Below are positions 38,282 through 47,789 of a DNA stretch of 64,000 bases, in pieces. The stretch's first letter is position 1. Every line of letters begins with the position of its first letter. Source of the DNA: Pseudomonas svalbardensis. GTDB lineage: Bacteria; Pseudomonadota; Gammaproteobacteria; Pseudomonadales; Pseudomonadaceae. The stretch lies in assembly GCF_030053115.1 (NCBI RefSeq), contig NZ_CP125619.1, positions 683,001 through 747,000 of the forward strand, in the 5' to 3' direction. The notes below the pieces were generated by a model, which ran no database searches, was not told the DNA's origin, and worked only from the letters and a program-made list of their open reading frames with translations. The position numbers were made by a program, and so were the translations under genes.

Positions 38282-40195
38282 ATGTCCGTACGACGCACAC
38301 GTAAAGACGATGGCAGCCAATGGACAGTTGCGGACAGCCGCAGTGTTTACGGGATTCGCCATTGGGGGGCCGGGTACTTCGCGATCAATGACGCCGGTCG
38401 CGTCGAAGTTCGTCCGAACGGTCCGACCAGTTCGCCTATCGACCTCTTCGAGCAAGTCGACCAGCTGCGTAAAAGCGGCCTGTCCTTGCCGTTGCTGGTG
38501 CGTTTCCCTGACATTCTGCAAGACCGCGTGCGTCAGCTGACCGGCGCGTTCGACGCCAACATCGAGCGTCTGGAATACCAGAGCAAGTACACCGCGCTGT
38601 ACCCGATCAAGGTTAACCAGCAAGAAGCGGTGATCGAGAACATCATTGCCACCCAAGACGTGTCCATTGGTCTTGAAGCCGGCTCCAAGCCTGAGCTGCT
38701 GGCCGTGCTGGCCCTGGCGCCGAAGGGCGGCACCATCGTATGCAACGGCTACAAGGACCGCGAATTCATTCGTCTGGCGCTGATGGGCCAAAAGCTCGGC
38801 CACAACGTGTTCATCGTGATCGAGAAAGAATCCGAAGTCGAACTGGTGATCGAAGAAGCCGCCTCGCTCAAGGTCAAACCTCAGGTTGGCCTGCGTGTGC
38901 GTCTGTCGTCCCTGGCGTCGAGCAAGTGGGCCGACACTGGCGGCGAGAAATCCAAGTTCGGTCTGTCGGCGGCGCAACTGCTGTCGGTGGTCGAACGTTT
39001 CCGCGCGGCGGGCCTGGATCAGGGCATTCGCCTGCTGCACTTCCACATGGGCTCGCAGATCGCCAACCTGGCGGACTACCAGCACGGCTTCAAGGAAGCG
39101 ATTCGTTACTACGGCGAACTGCGCAACCTTGGCCTGCCGGTGGATCACATCGATGTCGGCGGCGGTTTGGGCGTGGACTACGACGGTACGCACTCGCGTA
39201 ACGCCAGCTCGATCAACTACGACATGGACGATTACGCCGGTGTTGTGGTCGGGATGCTCAAGGAATTCTGCGACGCGCAGAATCTGCCGCACCCGAACAT
39301 CTTCTCCGAAAGCGGCCGTTCCCTGACCGCTCACCACGCGATGCTGGTGGTGCAAGTGACCGACGTCGAGAAGCACAACGACGACGTGCCGCAGATCGAC
39401 AACAAGGAAGAACTGCCGGAAACCGTGCAGTGGCTGGTTGACCTGCTGGGCCCGACCGACATCGAGATGGTCACCGAAACCTACTGGCGCGCCACGCACT
39501 ACATGAGCGACATCGCGACCCAGTACGCCGATGGCAAGTTGACCCTGGCCGAGAAAGCCCTGGCCGAGCAATGCTACTTCGCGGTGTGCCGTCGCCTGCA
39601 CAACTCGTTGAAGGCTCGTCAGCGTTCGCACCGTCAGGTGCTCGACGAGCTCAACGACAAGCTGGCCGACAAGTACATCTGCAACTTCTCGGTATTCCAG
39701 AGCCTGCCGGACACTTGGGCCATCGGCCAGGTCCTGCCGATCCTGCCGCTGCACCGTCTCGACGAAGAGCCGCTGCGCCGTGCGGTGCTGCAAGACCTGA
39801 CTTGCGACTCCGACGGCAAGATCAAGCAATACGTCGACGAGCAGAGCATCGAAACCAGCCTGCCGGTTCACGGTTTGAACGACGGTGAAGACTACCTGCT
39901 GGGTATCTTCCTGGTCGGCGCCTACCAGGAAATTCTCGGCGACATGCACAACCTGTTCGGTGACACCGACTCGGTGAACATCTATCAGAACGCTGACGGC
40001 AGCGTGTACCACGCGGGTATCGAAACCCACGACACTATTGAAGACATGCTGCGTTACGTGCACTTGTCGCCGGAAGAGTTGATGACCCACTACCGCGACA
40101 AATGCGCCAGTGCCCGCATCACCGCCGCCGAGCGCACCCAGTTCCTCGACGCGCTGCGTCTGGGTCTGACCCGTTCCTCTTACCTGTCTTCTTGA
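38282..40195 (+). CDS. speA: Biosynthetic arginine decarboxylase
   Basis: 637-residue PLP enzyme converting arginine to agmatine for putrescine synthesis. YPIKVNQQ near residue 106 holds the PLP lysine. [20 protein letters not shown] and [13 protein letters not shown] are SpeA signatures, and [15 protein letters not shown] is conserved. Length is normal for the constitutive enzyme. It lies downstream of sui1, as in PAO1 (PA4839). A large stem-loop follows the stop. Confidence 0.97.
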   Translation: MSVRRTRKDDGSQWTVADSRSVYGIRHWGAGYFAINDAGRVEVRPNGPTSSPIDLFEQVDQLRKSGLSLPLLVRFPDILQDRVRQLTGAFDANIERLEYQSKYTALYPIKVNQQEAVIENIIATQDVSIGLEAGSKPELLAVLALAPKGGTIVCNGYKDREFIRLALMGQKLGHNVFIVIEKESEVELVIEEAASLKVKPQVGLRVRLSSLASSKWADTGGEKSKFGLSAAQLLSVVERFRAAGLDQGIRLLHFHMGSQIANLADYQHGFKEAIRYYGELRNLGLPVDHIDVGGGLGVDYDGTHSRNASSINYDMDDYAGVVVGMLKEFCDAQNLPHPNIFSESGRSLTAHHAMLVVQVTDVEKHNDDVPQIDNKEELPETVQWLVDLLGPTDIEMVTETYWRATHYMSDIATQYADGKLTLAEKALAEQCYFAVCRRLHNSLKARQRSHRQVLDELNDKLADKYICNFSVFQSLPDTWAIGQVLPILPLHRLDEEPLRRAVLQDLTCDSDGKIKQYVDEQSIETSLPVHGLNDGEDYLLGIFLVGAYQEILGDMHNLFGDTDSVNIYQNADGSVYHAGIETHDTIEDMLRYVHLSPEELMTHYRDKCASARITAAERTQFLDALRLGLTRSSYLSS

Positions 40196-40207
40196 GGTAA
40201 GGCACCG

Positions 40208-40268
40208 CTCTCATCAGGTTGTCTGAAAATGTTCCGCACGCTGCGGAAATTTCAGATGACTTGGTGAG
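40208..40268. other. Large stem-loop downstream of speA
   Basis: TTCCGC/GCGGAA around an ACGCT loop forms the inner stem, TCTGAAA/TTTCAGA the middle, and weaker CTCATCA/TGGTGAG the outer part. There is no T run, so it may stabilise or end speA mRNA in a Rho-dependent way. The rest of the 233-base gap to 40428 must carry the promoter for the VgrG-like gene; I see no clear boxes. Confidence 0.6.
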
Positions 40269-40428
40269 ATGCCTCTCTGATTTCAAGCGAAATGACTTAC
40301 ATTCTTGGCCATCCAAGCGATGTGGTCTTCTTTTCGCGTAGGTCATTTCCTAAGTTGTACTTCGGCACTCTACTCGGCCAACTCTCTCGGAGAGAATCCC
40401 CGACCGCCCCTCCAGTAGAGAATCGCCG

Positions 40429-41757
40429 ATGTTCGATCCAGTCAACGAGCCGTCATTTCGTCTGGATGTAGAGGGCCTGCCCGACCCCTTTGAGGTCTTG
40501 GCCTTTACCGGTAGAGAAGCCATCAGCGAGCCTTTTGTGTTCGACGTGGATCTGCTGATCGATGACCCGACACTCGACCTTGCAAGCCTGCTGTACCGTC
40601 CGGCCTTTTTGCATGTCGGGCCTGCGGGAAACGGCTTTCACGGACAATTGCATGAACTCGTCCAGCGTGACCATGACTTGGCTGTCAGGCTCTGTCGCGT
40701 ACGTCTGGGGCCGAAGCTGGCGTGCCTTTCCCTGCGCTTTAGTCAGCGAATTTTCAGCGCACGCTCGGTGCCGCAAATCCTCAGTCAGGTGCTCAAGGAA
40801 CACGGTATTGCCGGCATGAATCGGCGCTTTGAGCTGGGTGGCGATTACCCGCGCCGTGATTTCTGTACGCAGTACCGGGAATCAGACCTGCAATTTATCC
40901 AGCGTCTGTGTGCCCAGGAACGGCTTCACTACCATTTCGAACACGGCCAGCGCGGGCATTGCGTGGTCTTTGGTGAGGGGCAGGGGCACTTTCGTTTCGG
41001 TGAGCGCGCGGTCTTCCAGGTCGAGAGAGAGCAGCCGGCCGTGCGTCAGTTCAAGCTTCTGGGGTGCGCTGGGCAACGAACCGCGCCGATTGCCGAAGGT
41101 CGGACGGACCTGACGGCGCTGCGCAGCGGTCAGTTGATGCCGCTGTCCGGTCATCCAATCGCCGACTGGAATCATCTCTGGCTGCTGACCCATGTGGAGC
41201 ATCAGGGCCGCCAGGATTTAGCGGCGTCCTACAGCAACCAGATCCGCGCGATTCACGGGGAGGTGCCATTTGTGTCACCTCATTCTGCAGTGAAACCCAG
41301 AATGCACAGCCTGCAACGGGCCTGGGTGGTCGACATTGATGAGTCATGCCCCGATCCGTCCAGACCGGTTGCCGTGCAATTTGACTGGCTCTATCAGGGC
41401 GAGGGCGCGGTGCCCAGCCACTGTTGGCTGCCGGTGGCCGCTGAACTGGGCGACGCGGCAGTCACGCAGTTGAGTGAGGGGGCCGAGGTGGTGGTGAGCT
41501 TTATCGAGGGGGATCCGGATCAGCCGCTGATTACCGGGATTCTTCACACCCCTTCGTCCGTTGAAGAGGCTGATGAGGTCGGCTCGCCGCGCACACCCGC
41601 GACAGATGATGTCGAGGGCTTGCTGGAGCTTCTGCAATCGAGCGAACCCTTGATGTTGCTATGTCTGCTGCCCGGTGGCGGCAGTTTCAACCATTGCACG
41701 CAGGCCCTCTGCACCTGCCGGGCGGCGATGCGGTTTGATCAGAGCGGTGCGGCATGA
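40429..41757 (+). CDS. Short VgrG-like type VI secretion spike protein
   Basis: 442-residue protein. Residues 1 to about 300 match the gp27-like part of VgrG (FVFDVDLLIDD, RDFCTQYRESDLQFIQRLCAQERLHYHFEH). Residues about 304-380 match the gp5-type OB domain (PVAVQFDWLYQGEGAVPSHCW, VVVSFIEGDPDQPLITG). The usual gp5 C-terminal beta-helix is absent. Instead about 60 residues follow, with a hydrophobic and Cys-rich end (LCLLPGGGSFNHCTQALCTC). No core T6SS genes are in the window, so it would be an orphan spike served by a T6SS elsewhere. The stop overlaps the next gene by four bases. Confidence 0.8.
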   Translation: MFDPVNEPSFRLDVEGLPDPFEVLAFTGREAISEPFVFDVDLLIDDPTLDLASLLYRPAFLHVGPAGNGFHGQLHELVQRDHDLAVRLCRVRLGPKLACLSLRFSQRIFSARSVPQILSQVLKEHGIAGMNRRFELGGDYPRRDFCTQYRESDLQFIQRLCAQERLHYHFEHGQRGHCVVFGEGQGHFRFGERAVFQVEREQPAVRQFKLLGCAGQRTAPIAEGRTDLTALRSGQLMPLSGHPIADWNHLWLLTHVEHQGRQDLAASYSNQIRAIHGEVPFVSPHSAVKPRMHSLQRAWVVDIDESCPDPSRPVAVQFDWLYQGEGAVPSHCWLPVAAELGDAAVTQLSEGAEVVVSFIEGDPDQPLITGILHTPSSVEEADEVGSPRTPATDDVEGLLELLQSSEPLMLLCLLPGGGSFNHCTQALCTCRAAMRFDQSGAA

Positions 41758-42536
41758 TCGCCGCGACCCCGCAATGGCTATTGCTGGATATACCGGGTGC
41801 GTCACAGGCGGGGGCGATGCTGCAACAGCAATTTGCGCATGCCCGTTGGTTCTGGTTGTTCGAAGGCACTGAGTGGCATGCGTTGCGTGAACACGGCCCG
41901 GCCCTGATCGACCTTTGGACATGCCCTGCGCTGGCCGGGTTGTGTGACAGCGAAGTGCCCCTCTGGCGCGGCTTGCTGATGGCCAGCGAGGTGTCGTCGT
42001 CGCAGCTGCTGGAGCATTTGCGCCGCATGCTCACGGTCACGTTCGGTCTGCATCACCGAGCCTTGTTGAGTTACTACAACCCGCAAACGGCCAGTTACTT
42101 GTTCGATGCCTGCGATGCGCAGGAGCTGAGTCGCTGGCTGGGTCCTATCAGCCATTTGCGCTGGTTCGGCGGGACGTGGGCCGATCGTGCGATCGGCAGT
42201 CAGGGCTGGCAGCAGTTGGTCAATCCGGGTCTTGCCGTCAGCCCTTTGGCGGTTGAAGAAAACCTCAGTCCTCGTCAGCAGGAAAAACTGCAAACCTGCC
42301 TGCTGGAGCAGCATGCCTGGCACTGGAGTCGATCCACCGGGACTGACTACAACACGCTGTGGTCCCACGTGCAGGAAGGGTTGGCGCTGGATTTTACCGA
42401 GCGCCCGGTACTCGATGACTGGTTGTGGCTACGCTTGCAGTACCCCGGCGCTTTGCCTGGGCACGCATTGCCGGGACTCACCCAGCAGGAGCGTCTCGAT
42501 AGCCTGCGCAACCTGTGGCAGAACGATCAGCCCTGA
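41754..42536 (+). CDS. DUF4123 protein, probable T6SS effector adaptor
   Basis: 260-residue DUF4123-type protein. The N-terminal part (WLLLDIPGA, WFWLFEGTEWHALREHGPALIDL, HLRRMLTV, LLSYYNPQTASYLFDA) shows the family pattern. DUF4123 proteins (TEC/Tap-1) bind a cognate VgrG and load an effector encoded just downstream. ATG 41754 overlaps the VgrG-like stop (ATGA), so the two are coupled. The downstream hydrolase begins 18 bases later and is the expected cargo by position, though see its own entry. Confidence 0.82.
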   Translation: MIAATPQWLLLDIPGASQAGAMLQQQFAHARWFWLFEGTEWHALREHGPALIDLWTCPALAGLCDSEVPLWRGLLMASEVSSSQLLEHLRRMLTVTFGLHHRALLSYYNPQTASYLFDACDAQELSRWLGPISHLRWFGGTWADRAIGSQGWQQLVNPGLAVSPLAVEENLSPRQQEKLQTCLLEQHAWHWSRSTGTDYNTLWSHVQEGLALDFTERPVLDDWLWLRLQYPGALPGHALPGLTQQERLDSLRNLWQNDQP

Positions 42537-42554
42537 ACACGAGGTTCAACATCG

Positions 42555-43430
42555 ATGGCGAGCACCACACGGCGGTTGTTCAGCCTGATAATCGGCGGCG
42601 TAATGCTGGCTGCGATGACGGCGTGCTCGCCGCTGAAGTTGCTCAATGCGCTGACCCCCGACGCAACCTGCGACAAGACCGAGGGCATTGCCTATGGCGC
42701 TGATCCTCGGCAAAAACTCGATGTGTATGTGCCGCGCCCTCCCGTGAAAAACGCCCCGGTAGTGGTGTTTTTCTACGGCGGCAGCTGGAACAGCGGTTCA
42801 CGCAGCGATTACGCTTTTGTCGGCGAGGCCTTGGCGTCCCGGGGGATTATTGCGGTGCTGGCGGACTATCGGTTGTATCCGCAGGTGCGTTATCCGCTGT
42901 TCCTTGAAGATGGCGCCCGGGCTGTGGCCTGGACCCATGAACACATTCGGCAGTTTTCTGGTAATCCGCAGCGGTTGTACCTGATGGGCCATAGTTCCGG
43001 GGCCTACAACGTCGCGATGCTGGCGTTGGACCCCGGGTTACTGGGGGCGGTGGGTCTGTCACCGCACAACCTCAGCGGTTGGATCGGCCTGGCCGGGCCC
43101 TATGATTTTCTGCCAATCAAAAATCCGCAGGTGCGCCCGGTGTTTTTCTGGCCGGATTCACCGCCGCGGTCGCAGCCGATCAATCATGTCAGTCGCGGCG
43201 CGCCACCGGCCTTGTTGATCGCGGCGAGCGACGATGAGCTGGTCAACCCGGCCCGCAACTCCGGTGGTCTGGCGCGCAAACTGCGCGAGGCGGGCGTGCC
43301 GGTGCAGGACCTGTATTTCTCGCGCACCAGCCACGCCACGCTGGTGGCGACGCTGTCCCGGCCGATGCGCGGTTTGGCTCCGGTGCTGGATGTGGTCACG
43401 GCCTTCGTCAAAGCCACGCCGACTCAGTGA
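42555..43430 (+). CDS. Alpha/beta hydrolase with lipoprotein-like signal
   Basis: 291-residue esterase-like protein. A positively charged hydrophobic N-terminus ends in a lipobox-like MTAC (C24). An oxyanion-loop motif YGGSW replaces the common HGG. The nucleophile motif GHSSG gives S147; ASDDE gives D226 or D227, and SHATL gives H260, completing a catalytic triad. It resembles BD-FAE/kynurenine-formamidase-like esterases. Genetic position after VgrG and DUF4123 suggests a T6SS lipase or esterase effector, but an export signal would be odd for such cargo. It could instead be an unrelated lipoprotein or immunity-side protein. It overlaps the convergent MATE gene by 7 bases. Confidence 0.72.
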   Translation: MASTTRRLFSLIIGGVMLAAMTACSPLKLLNALTPDATCDKTEGIAYGADPRQKLDVYVPRPPVKNAPVVVFFYGGSWNSGSRSDYAFVGEALASRGIIAVLADYRLYPQVRYPLFLEDGARAVAWTHEHIRQFSGNPQRLYLMGHSSGAYNVAMLALDPGLLGAVGLSPHNLSGWIGLAGPYDFLPIKNPQVRPVFFWPDSPPRSQPINHVSRGAPPALLIAASDDELVNPARNSGGLARKLREAGVPVQDLYFSRTSHATLVATLSRPMRGLAPVLDVVTAFVKATPTQ

Positions 43431-44773
43431 GCTTTGCCTGCGAACCAGCCGTCGTTTTTGTGCAGGTACCAGGCAAACGCGCCGAGAGTCAGGCTGCGCA
43501 GCAACATGAACAATAAAAAGGTTATCCACAGTCCATGGTTGCCAAAACCTTGCAGCGCCCAAGCGAACGGCAGCAACAAAACCACGGTCAGCAGCATGCC
43601 GTTGCGCATTTCACGGGCACGGGTGGCGCCGATAAACAACCCGTCGAGCAGGTAACTCCCGACCGCAATCAGCGGCAGCGCGGCGAGGTAGGGCAGGTAA
43701 ATGAACGCCGTGTCGCGCACGCTCTGAATGTTGGTCTGCATCTCGATAAACAGATGCCCGGCGAACAGGAACAGCACGGCAAAACCCAGGCTCGCCAGCA
43801 ACGACCAACCGCAGGCCACCACCAATGAGCGGCGTAGGGCCTCTCGATCACGAGCACCAATGGCATGCCCACAAAGGGCTTCCACGGCGTGGGCCAGGCC
43901 GTCCAGCGCATGGGCGGTCAGCAGCAAACCGTTGAGCAGCAGCGCGTTGGCGGCGACGGTGGCATCACCCAGTCGTGCGCCTTGCACGGTGATCAGGAAA
44001 AACACCGATTGCAGCGCCAGGCTGCGGATGAAAATGTCGCGGTTGACCGCCAATAGCGGCCGCCAGCTCTGCCACAACGCCAGCGCGGCCCAGGCGATGT
44101 GGCCGGGATAGGCGCGCAGGGCATTGCGGGTCATCAGCAGGCCGATCAGCGCGCCGGTCCATTCGGCGATCACCGACGCTCGGGCCGAGCCGACCACACC
44201 CCAATCCAGCCCGAGAACGAACCACAGGTTCAGCGCGATGTTCACCAGGTTGGTGCTCAGCAGAATGGCCAGCGGCGCCCGGGCGTTCTGAGTGCCGAGG
44301 AACCAGCCGACCAGCGCATAACTGGCCAGTGCTGCCGGCAGACCGAACAGGCGCGTGTGGAAAAACTCGCGGGTCAGCTGATCCAGCTCCGCCGACGGCT
44401 GCATGAAGTGCAGCGCGACGCCGCTCAACGGGACACCCAGTGCTCCCAGGACAATGGCCAGGCCCATTGCCAGCAACAGACCCTGCAGCAAGATCTGCCG
44501 CAATGCCGCGCCGTCCCCACGCCCGGCGGCCTGTGCGGCGAACCCGGTGGAGCCCATGCGCAGAAAACCCATGGCCCAGGCGAGAAAGGTATACAGGCTG
44601 GCCCCGACCGCGACGGCGCCCAACTGATGGGCGTGGGGCAAGTGGCCGATGACGGTACTGTCGACCAGCGCCACCAGCGGTACGGAAATGTTCGAGAGAA
44701 TCATCGGCGCGGCGAGCGCCCAGACTCGACGATGGGTAGGGCGGTCGCGCCAGTCGGCGATCAGGTTGGACAT
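43424..44773 (-). CDS. dinF: MATE family efflux transporter, DinF-like
   Basis: 449-residue membrane protein with about 12 spans in two MATE halves (first half PMILSNISVPLVALVDSTVIGHL, and the second half beginning near DIFIRSLALQSVFFL). DinF-type MATE proteins export cationic compounds using a sodium or proton gradient. ATG 44773 (MSNLIADWRDRPTHRRVW) has a family-like start. The longer upstream frame runs through a repeat element and is rejected. The substrate is unknown. Confidence 0.85.
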   Translation of the reverse strand: MSNLIADWRDRPTHRRVWALAAPMILSNISVPLVALVDSTVIGHLPHAHQLGAVAVGASLYTFLAWAMGFLRMGSTGFAAQAAGRGDGAALRQILLQGLLLAMGLAIVLGALGVPLSGVALHFMQPSAELDQLTREFFHTRLFGLPAALASYALVGWFLGTQNARAPLAILLSTNLVNIALNLWFVLGLDWGVVGSARASVIAEWTGALIGLLMTRNALRAYPGHIAWAALALWQSWRPLLAVNRDIFIRSLALQSVFFLITVQGARLGDATVAANALLLNGLLLTAHALDGLAHAVEALCGHAIGARDREALRRSLVVACGWSLLASLGFAVLFLFAGHLFIEMQTNIQSVRDTAFIYLPYLAALPLIAVGSYLLDGLFIGATRAREMRNGMLLTVVLLLPFAWALQGFGNHGLWITFLLFMLLRSLTLGAFAWYLHKNDGWFAGKAH

Positions 44774-44840
44774 GCAGGCTCCTTCGGGGAGCGGGCATTG
44801 TAGCGGTTGATTCGGGATTTGCTGTGAATCAGAAATCGAC

Positions 44841-45016
44841 CCCTCACCCCAGCCCTCTCCCCACGGGGGAGAGGGGGAAAGGGAGCCGATCTTCATGGTT
44901 TTCAGAACCTGAGTTCGACGCGGAATTTCAGGTCGATGTAGCTCCAAGAACACCTCGGTCAGTCCCCTCTCCCTACGGGCGGTCCGACGTTTCGGGAGGG
45001 CTAGGGTGAGGGTTGG
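44841..45016. repeat. Repeat element bounded by CCCTCACCCC-type inverted ends
   Basis: The left end CCCTCACCCCAGCCCTCTCC (44841-44860) and right end GGGAGGGCTAGGGTGAGGGT (about 44994-45013) are imperfect inverted repeats, and each adjoins a small G/C palindrome (CCCCacGGGG, CCCTACGGGC). The element of about 175 bases has no ORF, and this repeat type is widespread in Pseudomonas intergenic DNA. It fills the MATE upstream gap. Confidence 0.7.
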
Positions 45017-45028
45017 ATTTCAAGCCGA

Positions 45029-45322
45029 TCAATGAATTATCCAGCTCAACAACCACAACCCCAGCAGCAACCAGATAATCCCCATGATGATCGACGCATT
45101 CATGAACGCCCGAATCGCCGACCACAACAGCATCAACCCCAAAATCAGCGCAATGATGCTGATGATCGACGCGTCCATGCCCAGCGCACGGGACAGCCCG
45201 TCGACAAAGTTGCTGCCTGCGTGGCTCAACAGATTGAACAAGCCGCTGAGGCCGTCAACGATGAAGCGAATTACTGAACCGAGTGCCTGGCCGAGCCATT
45301 CGAAAAAACTTTCTACCTGCAT
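45029..45322 (-). CDS. Small hydrophobic membrane protein, unknown function
   Basis: 97 residues from ATG 45322 (MQVESFFEWLGQALGSV), with AAGGA 10 bases upstream. An amphipathic N-terminal half (about 1-48) is followed by two membrane spans (SIISIIALILGLMLLWSAI and IIMGIIWLLLGLWLLSWII). I do not recognise a family. The longer upstream frame covers the intergenic region and is not supported. It is divergent from the MazG-like gene. Confidence 0.6.
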   Translation of the reverse strand: MQVESFFEWLGQALGSVIRFIVDGLSGLFNLLSHAGSNFVDGLSRALGMDASIISIIALILGLMLLWSAIRAFMNASIIMGIIWLLLGLWLLSWIIH

Positions 45323-45484
45323 GTCGTGAGCGTCCTTGATGAAAGTGGTGGCGTGGTTGCCGGACTTGAGCCTTGGGCTATCGAGCAGGGTGCCGAGTTC
45401 CCTCCAAGCATAGTGGTTTTGCAACGCTTGCCGCTTGCCTTCATTCCTTATCCCCCCGAAGCTATACGCCTTCAGGAGAGCCCG

Positions 45485-45787
45485 ATGAACCTTGTTGAAC
45501 TGACCGAACGCCTGCACGCCATCCGTGACCGCAAGGACTGGCGGCAATTTCACAGCCCGAAAAACCTGGCCATGGCCGCGAGCGTGGAAATGTCCGAGCT
45601 GGTGGAGATTTTCCAGTGGCTGACTGAAGACCAGTCGCGCCAGTTGCCGGCGGACAAGCTCGCCCATGCCGGGCAGGAAATCGGCGACATCGTGCTCTAT
45701 CTACTGCTGCTGTGCAGCGAGTTGGGGTTGGACATGAATGACGTGGTGCGCAGCAAACTCGCGGACAGCGAACGGAGGTTCAGCTGA
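45485..45787 (+). CDS. MazG-like nucleotide pyrophosphohydrolase
   Basis: 100-residue all-helical protein of the MazG/RS21-C6 type. The metal-binding pattern is visible as EMSELVEIFQW (residues about 35-45) and EIGDIVLYLLLL (about 66-77), giving the EExxE...ExxD arrangement. Such enzymes hydrolyse non-canonical or excess NTP/dNTPs to monophosphates. ATG 45485 lies after GGAG in AGGAGAGCCCG. Its stop overlaps the cmoM start by one base, so the pair is coupled. Confidence 0.85.
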   Translation: MNLVELTERLHAIRDRKDWRQFHSPKNLAMAASVEMSELVEIFQWLTEDQSRQLPADKLAHAGQEIGDIVLYLLLLCSELGLDMNDVVRSKLADSERRFS

Positions 45788-46536
45788 TGAGCGACCGTCA
45801 TTTCGATCAACTGGCGACTCGCTTCGCCGAAAAAATCTACGGCGGTGCCAAAGGCGCGATCCGTTTGGCGGTGCTTCAGGCCGACTTGGCCGAAACCCTG
45901 CCGGACCGACCTTTGCGCGTACTGGATATCGGTGCTGGTCTGGGCCACATGTCGTTGTGGCTGGCCCAGCGTGGTCATGAGGTCACGCTGGCCGAGCCCG
46001 CCGAGCCGATGCTCGAAGGTGCCCGCCAGCGCTTTGCCGACGCCGGGCAAACAGCAACGTTCATTCAGGCGCCGTGGCAGGATCTGCTCGGCCAACTCAC
46101 CGAACCCTACGATTTGGTGCTGTGCCACGCCGTGCTGGAATGGCTGGCCGAACCGCATGCGATCCTGCCAGTGCTGCATCAATTGACCAAGTCAGACGGC
46201 TGGTTGTCCCTGGCCTTCTACAACCGCGATGCGCTGATCTATCGCAACCTGCTCAAAGGCCACTTCCGCAAGATGCGCAAGAATGACATGGCCGGCGAAA
46301 AGCAAAGCCTCACTCCGCAACAGCCGCTTGATCCGCGCGAACTGGCGGCGCAACTTGAAGGCTTGTGGCAGGTCGAAACCCAGAGCGGGGTGCGGGTTTT
46401 TCACGACTACATGCCGGTGGAATTCCAGGCCCGCGTCGAACTGGTGGACTTGCTGGAAATGGAGCTGGCCCACCGTCGTCACCCAAGCTTTGCCGGGCTT
46501 GGGCGCTACTTGCACTGGATCTGTCGGCCGGTCTGA
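45787..46536 (+). CDS. cmoM: tRNA 5-carboxymethoxyuridine methyltransferase
   Basis: 249-residue SAM methyltransferase. VLDIGAGLGHMSLWLA (near 45-60) is motif I. CHAVLEWLAEPHAIL and LSLAFYNRDALIYRNLL are strongly CmoM (formerly SmtA)-like, as is SGVRVFHDYMP near the C-terminus. CmoM methylates the carboxymethoxy group at wobble uridine 34 of some tRNAs. It overlaps the MazG-like gene by one base. Confidence 0.92.
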   Translation: MSDRHFDQLATRFAEKIYGGAKGAIRLAVLQADLAETLPDRPLRVLDIGAGLGHMSLWLAQRGHEVTLAEPAEPMLEGARQRFADAGQTATFIQAPWQDLLGQLTEPYDLVLCHAVLEWLAEPHAILPVLHQLTKSDGWLSLAFYNRDALIYRNLLKGHFRKMRKNDMAGEKQSLTPQQPLDPRELAAQLEGLWQVETQSGVRVFHDYMPVEFQARVELVDLLEMELAHRRHPSFAGLGRYLHWICRPV

Positions 46537-46548
46537 TCGGAGCGCGAA

Positions 46549-47163
46549 ATGAACAGTCGTTCGGGGTTATTGGTGATCTGTCTCGGGTTGGTGGCCTGTC
46601 AGGGCAGCAATCCTTATGTGGCGTCATCCAACCCTTTGCCACCCGCGCCGCCTCAGGCGGCCAACACCTTTGACCGCAGCGCCTACCCGGCCCCGCCGCG
46701 CGACTACGGGCGTTACCGCAGCTGGGCCTGGCTCAACGGGCAGCTGCCGCCGGGCAGCGCCTGGGCGGATTCGGCGCAGGTCGCCGAAGCCGTCAGCAAT
46801 GCGCTCGATCAACGTGGCTTGCGCCCGCTGCACGATAACCGCCCGGCCGACCTGTTTGTCAGCGCCGACCTGCACCTGGAAACCCGCCTGCGTCAGGTTC
46901 GGGACGACTATGGTTATTACGGCGGTGGTTATGGCGGTTACAACCGCTACGGCAGCGGTTACGGCATGTACAACACCGTGCCGATCGTTCGGACTTATCA
47001 GGAACAGGTTGTGGTGGTGCGGGTTGATCTGTTTGATGCCGGCACCGGTCAACCGGTGTGGAGTGCCAGCGCCGAAACCAGTAACCGAGGTAGCCAGAGC
47101 GAGCGTGTCGATGCGATACGGGAGGCTGTAGAAAAGGCGATGTCGGCGTATCCTCCTAGTTAG
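46549..47163 (+). CDS. DUF4136 lipoprotein
   Basis: 204-residue predicted lipoprotein (lipobox LVAC, C17) of the DUF4136 family. Family features are [33 protein letters not shown] and a closing [17 protein letters not shown] Gly/Tyr-rich insert ([16 protein letters not shown], around residues 123-140) is unusual in composition. Function unknown; probably outer-membrane anchored. It starts 12 bases after cmoM and is followed by a paralogue. Confidence 0.85.
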   Translation: MNSRSGLLVICLGLVACQGSNPYVASSNPLPPAPPQAANTFDRSAYPAPPRDYGRYRSWAWLNGQLPPGSAWADSAQVAEAVSNALDQRGLRPLHDNRPADLFVSADLHLETRLRQVRDDYGYYGGGYGGYNRYGSGYGMYNTVPIVRTYQEQVVVVRVDLFDAGTGQPVWSASAETSNRGSQSERVDAIREAVEKAMSAYPPS

Positions 47164-47217
47164 CTTCTGTCGTTAAGAAGCTTTGCGCAGGTTCATGTCT
47201 TCTACCGGAGAAATACC

Positions 47218-47772
47218 ATGTTCCGCCGTCTCGCTTTACTGGCTGTGGCCGTGCTGCTCAGTGCCTGCGCCAACCAGGTCAATCATGACTTCGATGCCAG
47301 CCGCGACTTCGCCGCCTATCGCAGCTGGAGCTGGAAAGAACCCGCCCTGCAATATCGCCCCGATGATCCACGGATCAAGAGCGACCTGACTGAGCAACGC
47401 ATCCGCCAATCAGTGACCGATCAGCTGGATCAGCGTGGCCTGCGTCCGGCTGCGGGTGGCCAAAAGGGCGATTTGAGCGTGCAGACCTATCTGATCGTCG
47501 AACAGCGCCAGCAACAAGTAACCACCAACTACGGCGGCGCTTGGGGTAATCCATGGAACGGCTACTGGGGTGGGCCGATGTACAACGAAACCCGCAACGT
47601 CAGCTACAAAGTGGCGATCATCCAGATCGACCTGCTCGACGGCAAGGACGGCAAACTGGTGTGGCGCGGCAGTGACGAGCAGATACTCAGCCGCACAACG
47701 AACCCGTCGGATCGCAGCACGGCGATACGCGAAACGGTCGGGCGAATTCTCGCCAACTACCCACCCAGATAA
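47218..47772 (+). CDS. DUF4136 lipoprotein, second copy
   Basis: 184-residue lipoprotein (lipobox LSAC, C17), paralogous to the gene just upstream: [48 protein letters not shown] and a closing AIRETVGRILANYPPR. It lacks the Gly/Tyr-rich insert but has a Trp/Gly-rich segment (GGAWGNPWNGYWGGP). It probably arose by tandem duplication and shares an operon with its paralogue (54-base gap). Function unknown. Confidence 0.85.
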   Translation: MFRRLALLAVAVLLSACANQVNHDFDASRDFAAYRSWSWKEPALQYRPDDPRIKSDLTEQRIRQSVTDQLDQRGLRPAAGGQKGDLSVQTYLIVEQRQQQVTTNYGGAWGNPWNGYWGGPMYNETRNVSYKVAIIQIDLLDGKDGKLVWRGSDEQILSRTTNPSDRSTAIRETVGRILANYPPR

Positions 47773-47789
47773 ACTCAACAACAAAAAAA

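Noticed and set aside
38279..40090. Long minus-strand ORF of 603 codons opposite speA
   Set aside because: It lies exactly antisense to speA in a GC-rich frame with no recognisable protein features. It is a composition shadow.
44773..44953. 60-residue N-terminal extension of the MATE protein
   Set aside because: The extension translates through a repeat element and does not resemble MATE N-termini; ATG 44773 does.
45323..45667. Upstream extension of the small membrane protein
   Set aside because: It overlaps the divergent MazG-like gene and has no membrane or family features.
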